Made by a program: the position numbers and the translations under genes
The notes under the pieces: generated by a model
Databases searched by the model: none
Seen by the model: only the letters and a program-made list of their open reading frames with translations
Told to the model about the DNA's origin: nothing
Source of the DNA: DATIJJ01 sp039936115
GTDB lineage: Bacteria > Pseudomonadota > Gammaproteobacteria > DSM-16500
Assembly (NCBI GenBank): GCA_039936115.1
Contig: JBDTIZ010000121.1
Span: 1-6,825 of the forward strand
Direction: 5' to 3'
Length of the DNA stretch: 6,825 nt
In this document: positions 6,703 to 6,825 of the stretch, one piece after another
Numbering within the stretch: position 1 is the stretch's first letter
How the letters are laid out: each line of letters begins with the position of its first letter

Positions 6703-6825
6703 CTATGCTGCTAATGCATAAAATTGTTGAAATGCAAAAATATTTTCTGCGTTAATATGCTGGCCTTTCTTCAGCATGCCGCAAAGCTCAATGCCAGAAA
6801 GAGTCGCTTCCGCAGAATGAAGTGC
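6703..6825 (-). CDS. IS6-family transposase, C-terminal part (partial at window edge)
   Basis: Reading leftward from the window edge to a TAG at 6703-6705, 40 residues are encoded, including HSAEATLSGIELCGMLKKGQ and ending FQQFYALAA. This matches the C-terminal tail of IS6-family transposases, where an A-x-TLxGIEL-xMxxKGQ segment follows the catalytic Glu region and the protein ends near an F-x-QFYxLA motif. The catalytic core lies outside the window, so activity cannot be judged. It does not overlap the protein region seen in the left-edge fragment, so whether both come from the same element type cannot be tested here. Confidence 0.85.
   Translation of the reverse strand, partial: ALHSAEATLSGIELCGMLKKGQHINAENIFAFQQFYALAA

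Larger units (their letters stand above)
6641..6825 (-). mobile_element. IS6-family insertion sequence, right-end portion running off the window
   Basis: The element comprises the terminal inverted repeat, a short non-coding stretch, and the 3' end of a transposase gene reading leftward. Nothing visible is broken, so this copy may be complete beyond the window. Its transposase points toward the interior, opposite to the left-edge remnant, so the two IS6 sequences are in inverted orientation around the gene cluster. Confidence 0.8.

Noticed and set aside
1..6825. CRISPR arrays, tRNA or rRNA genes
   Set aside because: No regularly spaced repeats, tRNA-like folds or rRNA-like sequence were seen on either strand.

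Overview
The window looks like an accessory segment of an AT-rich gammaproteobacterial genome, most likely Legionella or a close relative. This rests on low GC, a heme oxygenase/bacteriophytochrome/c-di-GMP gene cluster of a kind known from Legionella, and IS6-type insertion sequence remains. The genus call is inference from family resemblance; no database search was possible.

Left edge (1-309): a piece of an IS6-family transposase reads rightward and stops abruptly around base 130. There it meets, in the opposite orientation, a roughly 43-codon relic of an EamA/DMT-type permease. Both are dead fragments joined at a rearrangement junction. An AT-rich leader of about 100 bases, with a small inverted repeat and weak promoter-like sequence, then leads into the first intact gene.

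Core (358-5432, + strand): three tightly spaced genes with good ribosome binding sites form a probable operon. The first is a biliverdin-forming heme oxygenase (bphO-like). The second is a bacteriophytochrome, PAS-GAF-PHY, fused to an apparently active GGDEF diguanylate cyclase. The third is a membrane-anchored PAS-GAF-GGDEF-EAL protein with a ruined GGDEF site and an intact EAL phosphodiesterase site. Together they read as a self-contained red/far-red light to c-di-GMP module: chromophore synthesis, a light-gated synthase, and an opposing hydrolase with its own sensor domains.

Right part (5433-6825): a 162-base convergent intergenic gap without a clear terminator is followed by a leftward TIGR01777/YfcH-like NAD(P)-binding epimerase-type gene (5595-6524). 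About 115 bases upstream of its start lies an IS6-type terminal inverted repeat (6641-6654), and beyond it the C-terminal end of an IS6-family transposase reads leftward off the window edge. The light module and epimerase gene are therefore bracketed by IS6-type sequences in inverted orientation, with a broken permease gene at the left junction. This suggests a segment gained or rearranged through IS activity.
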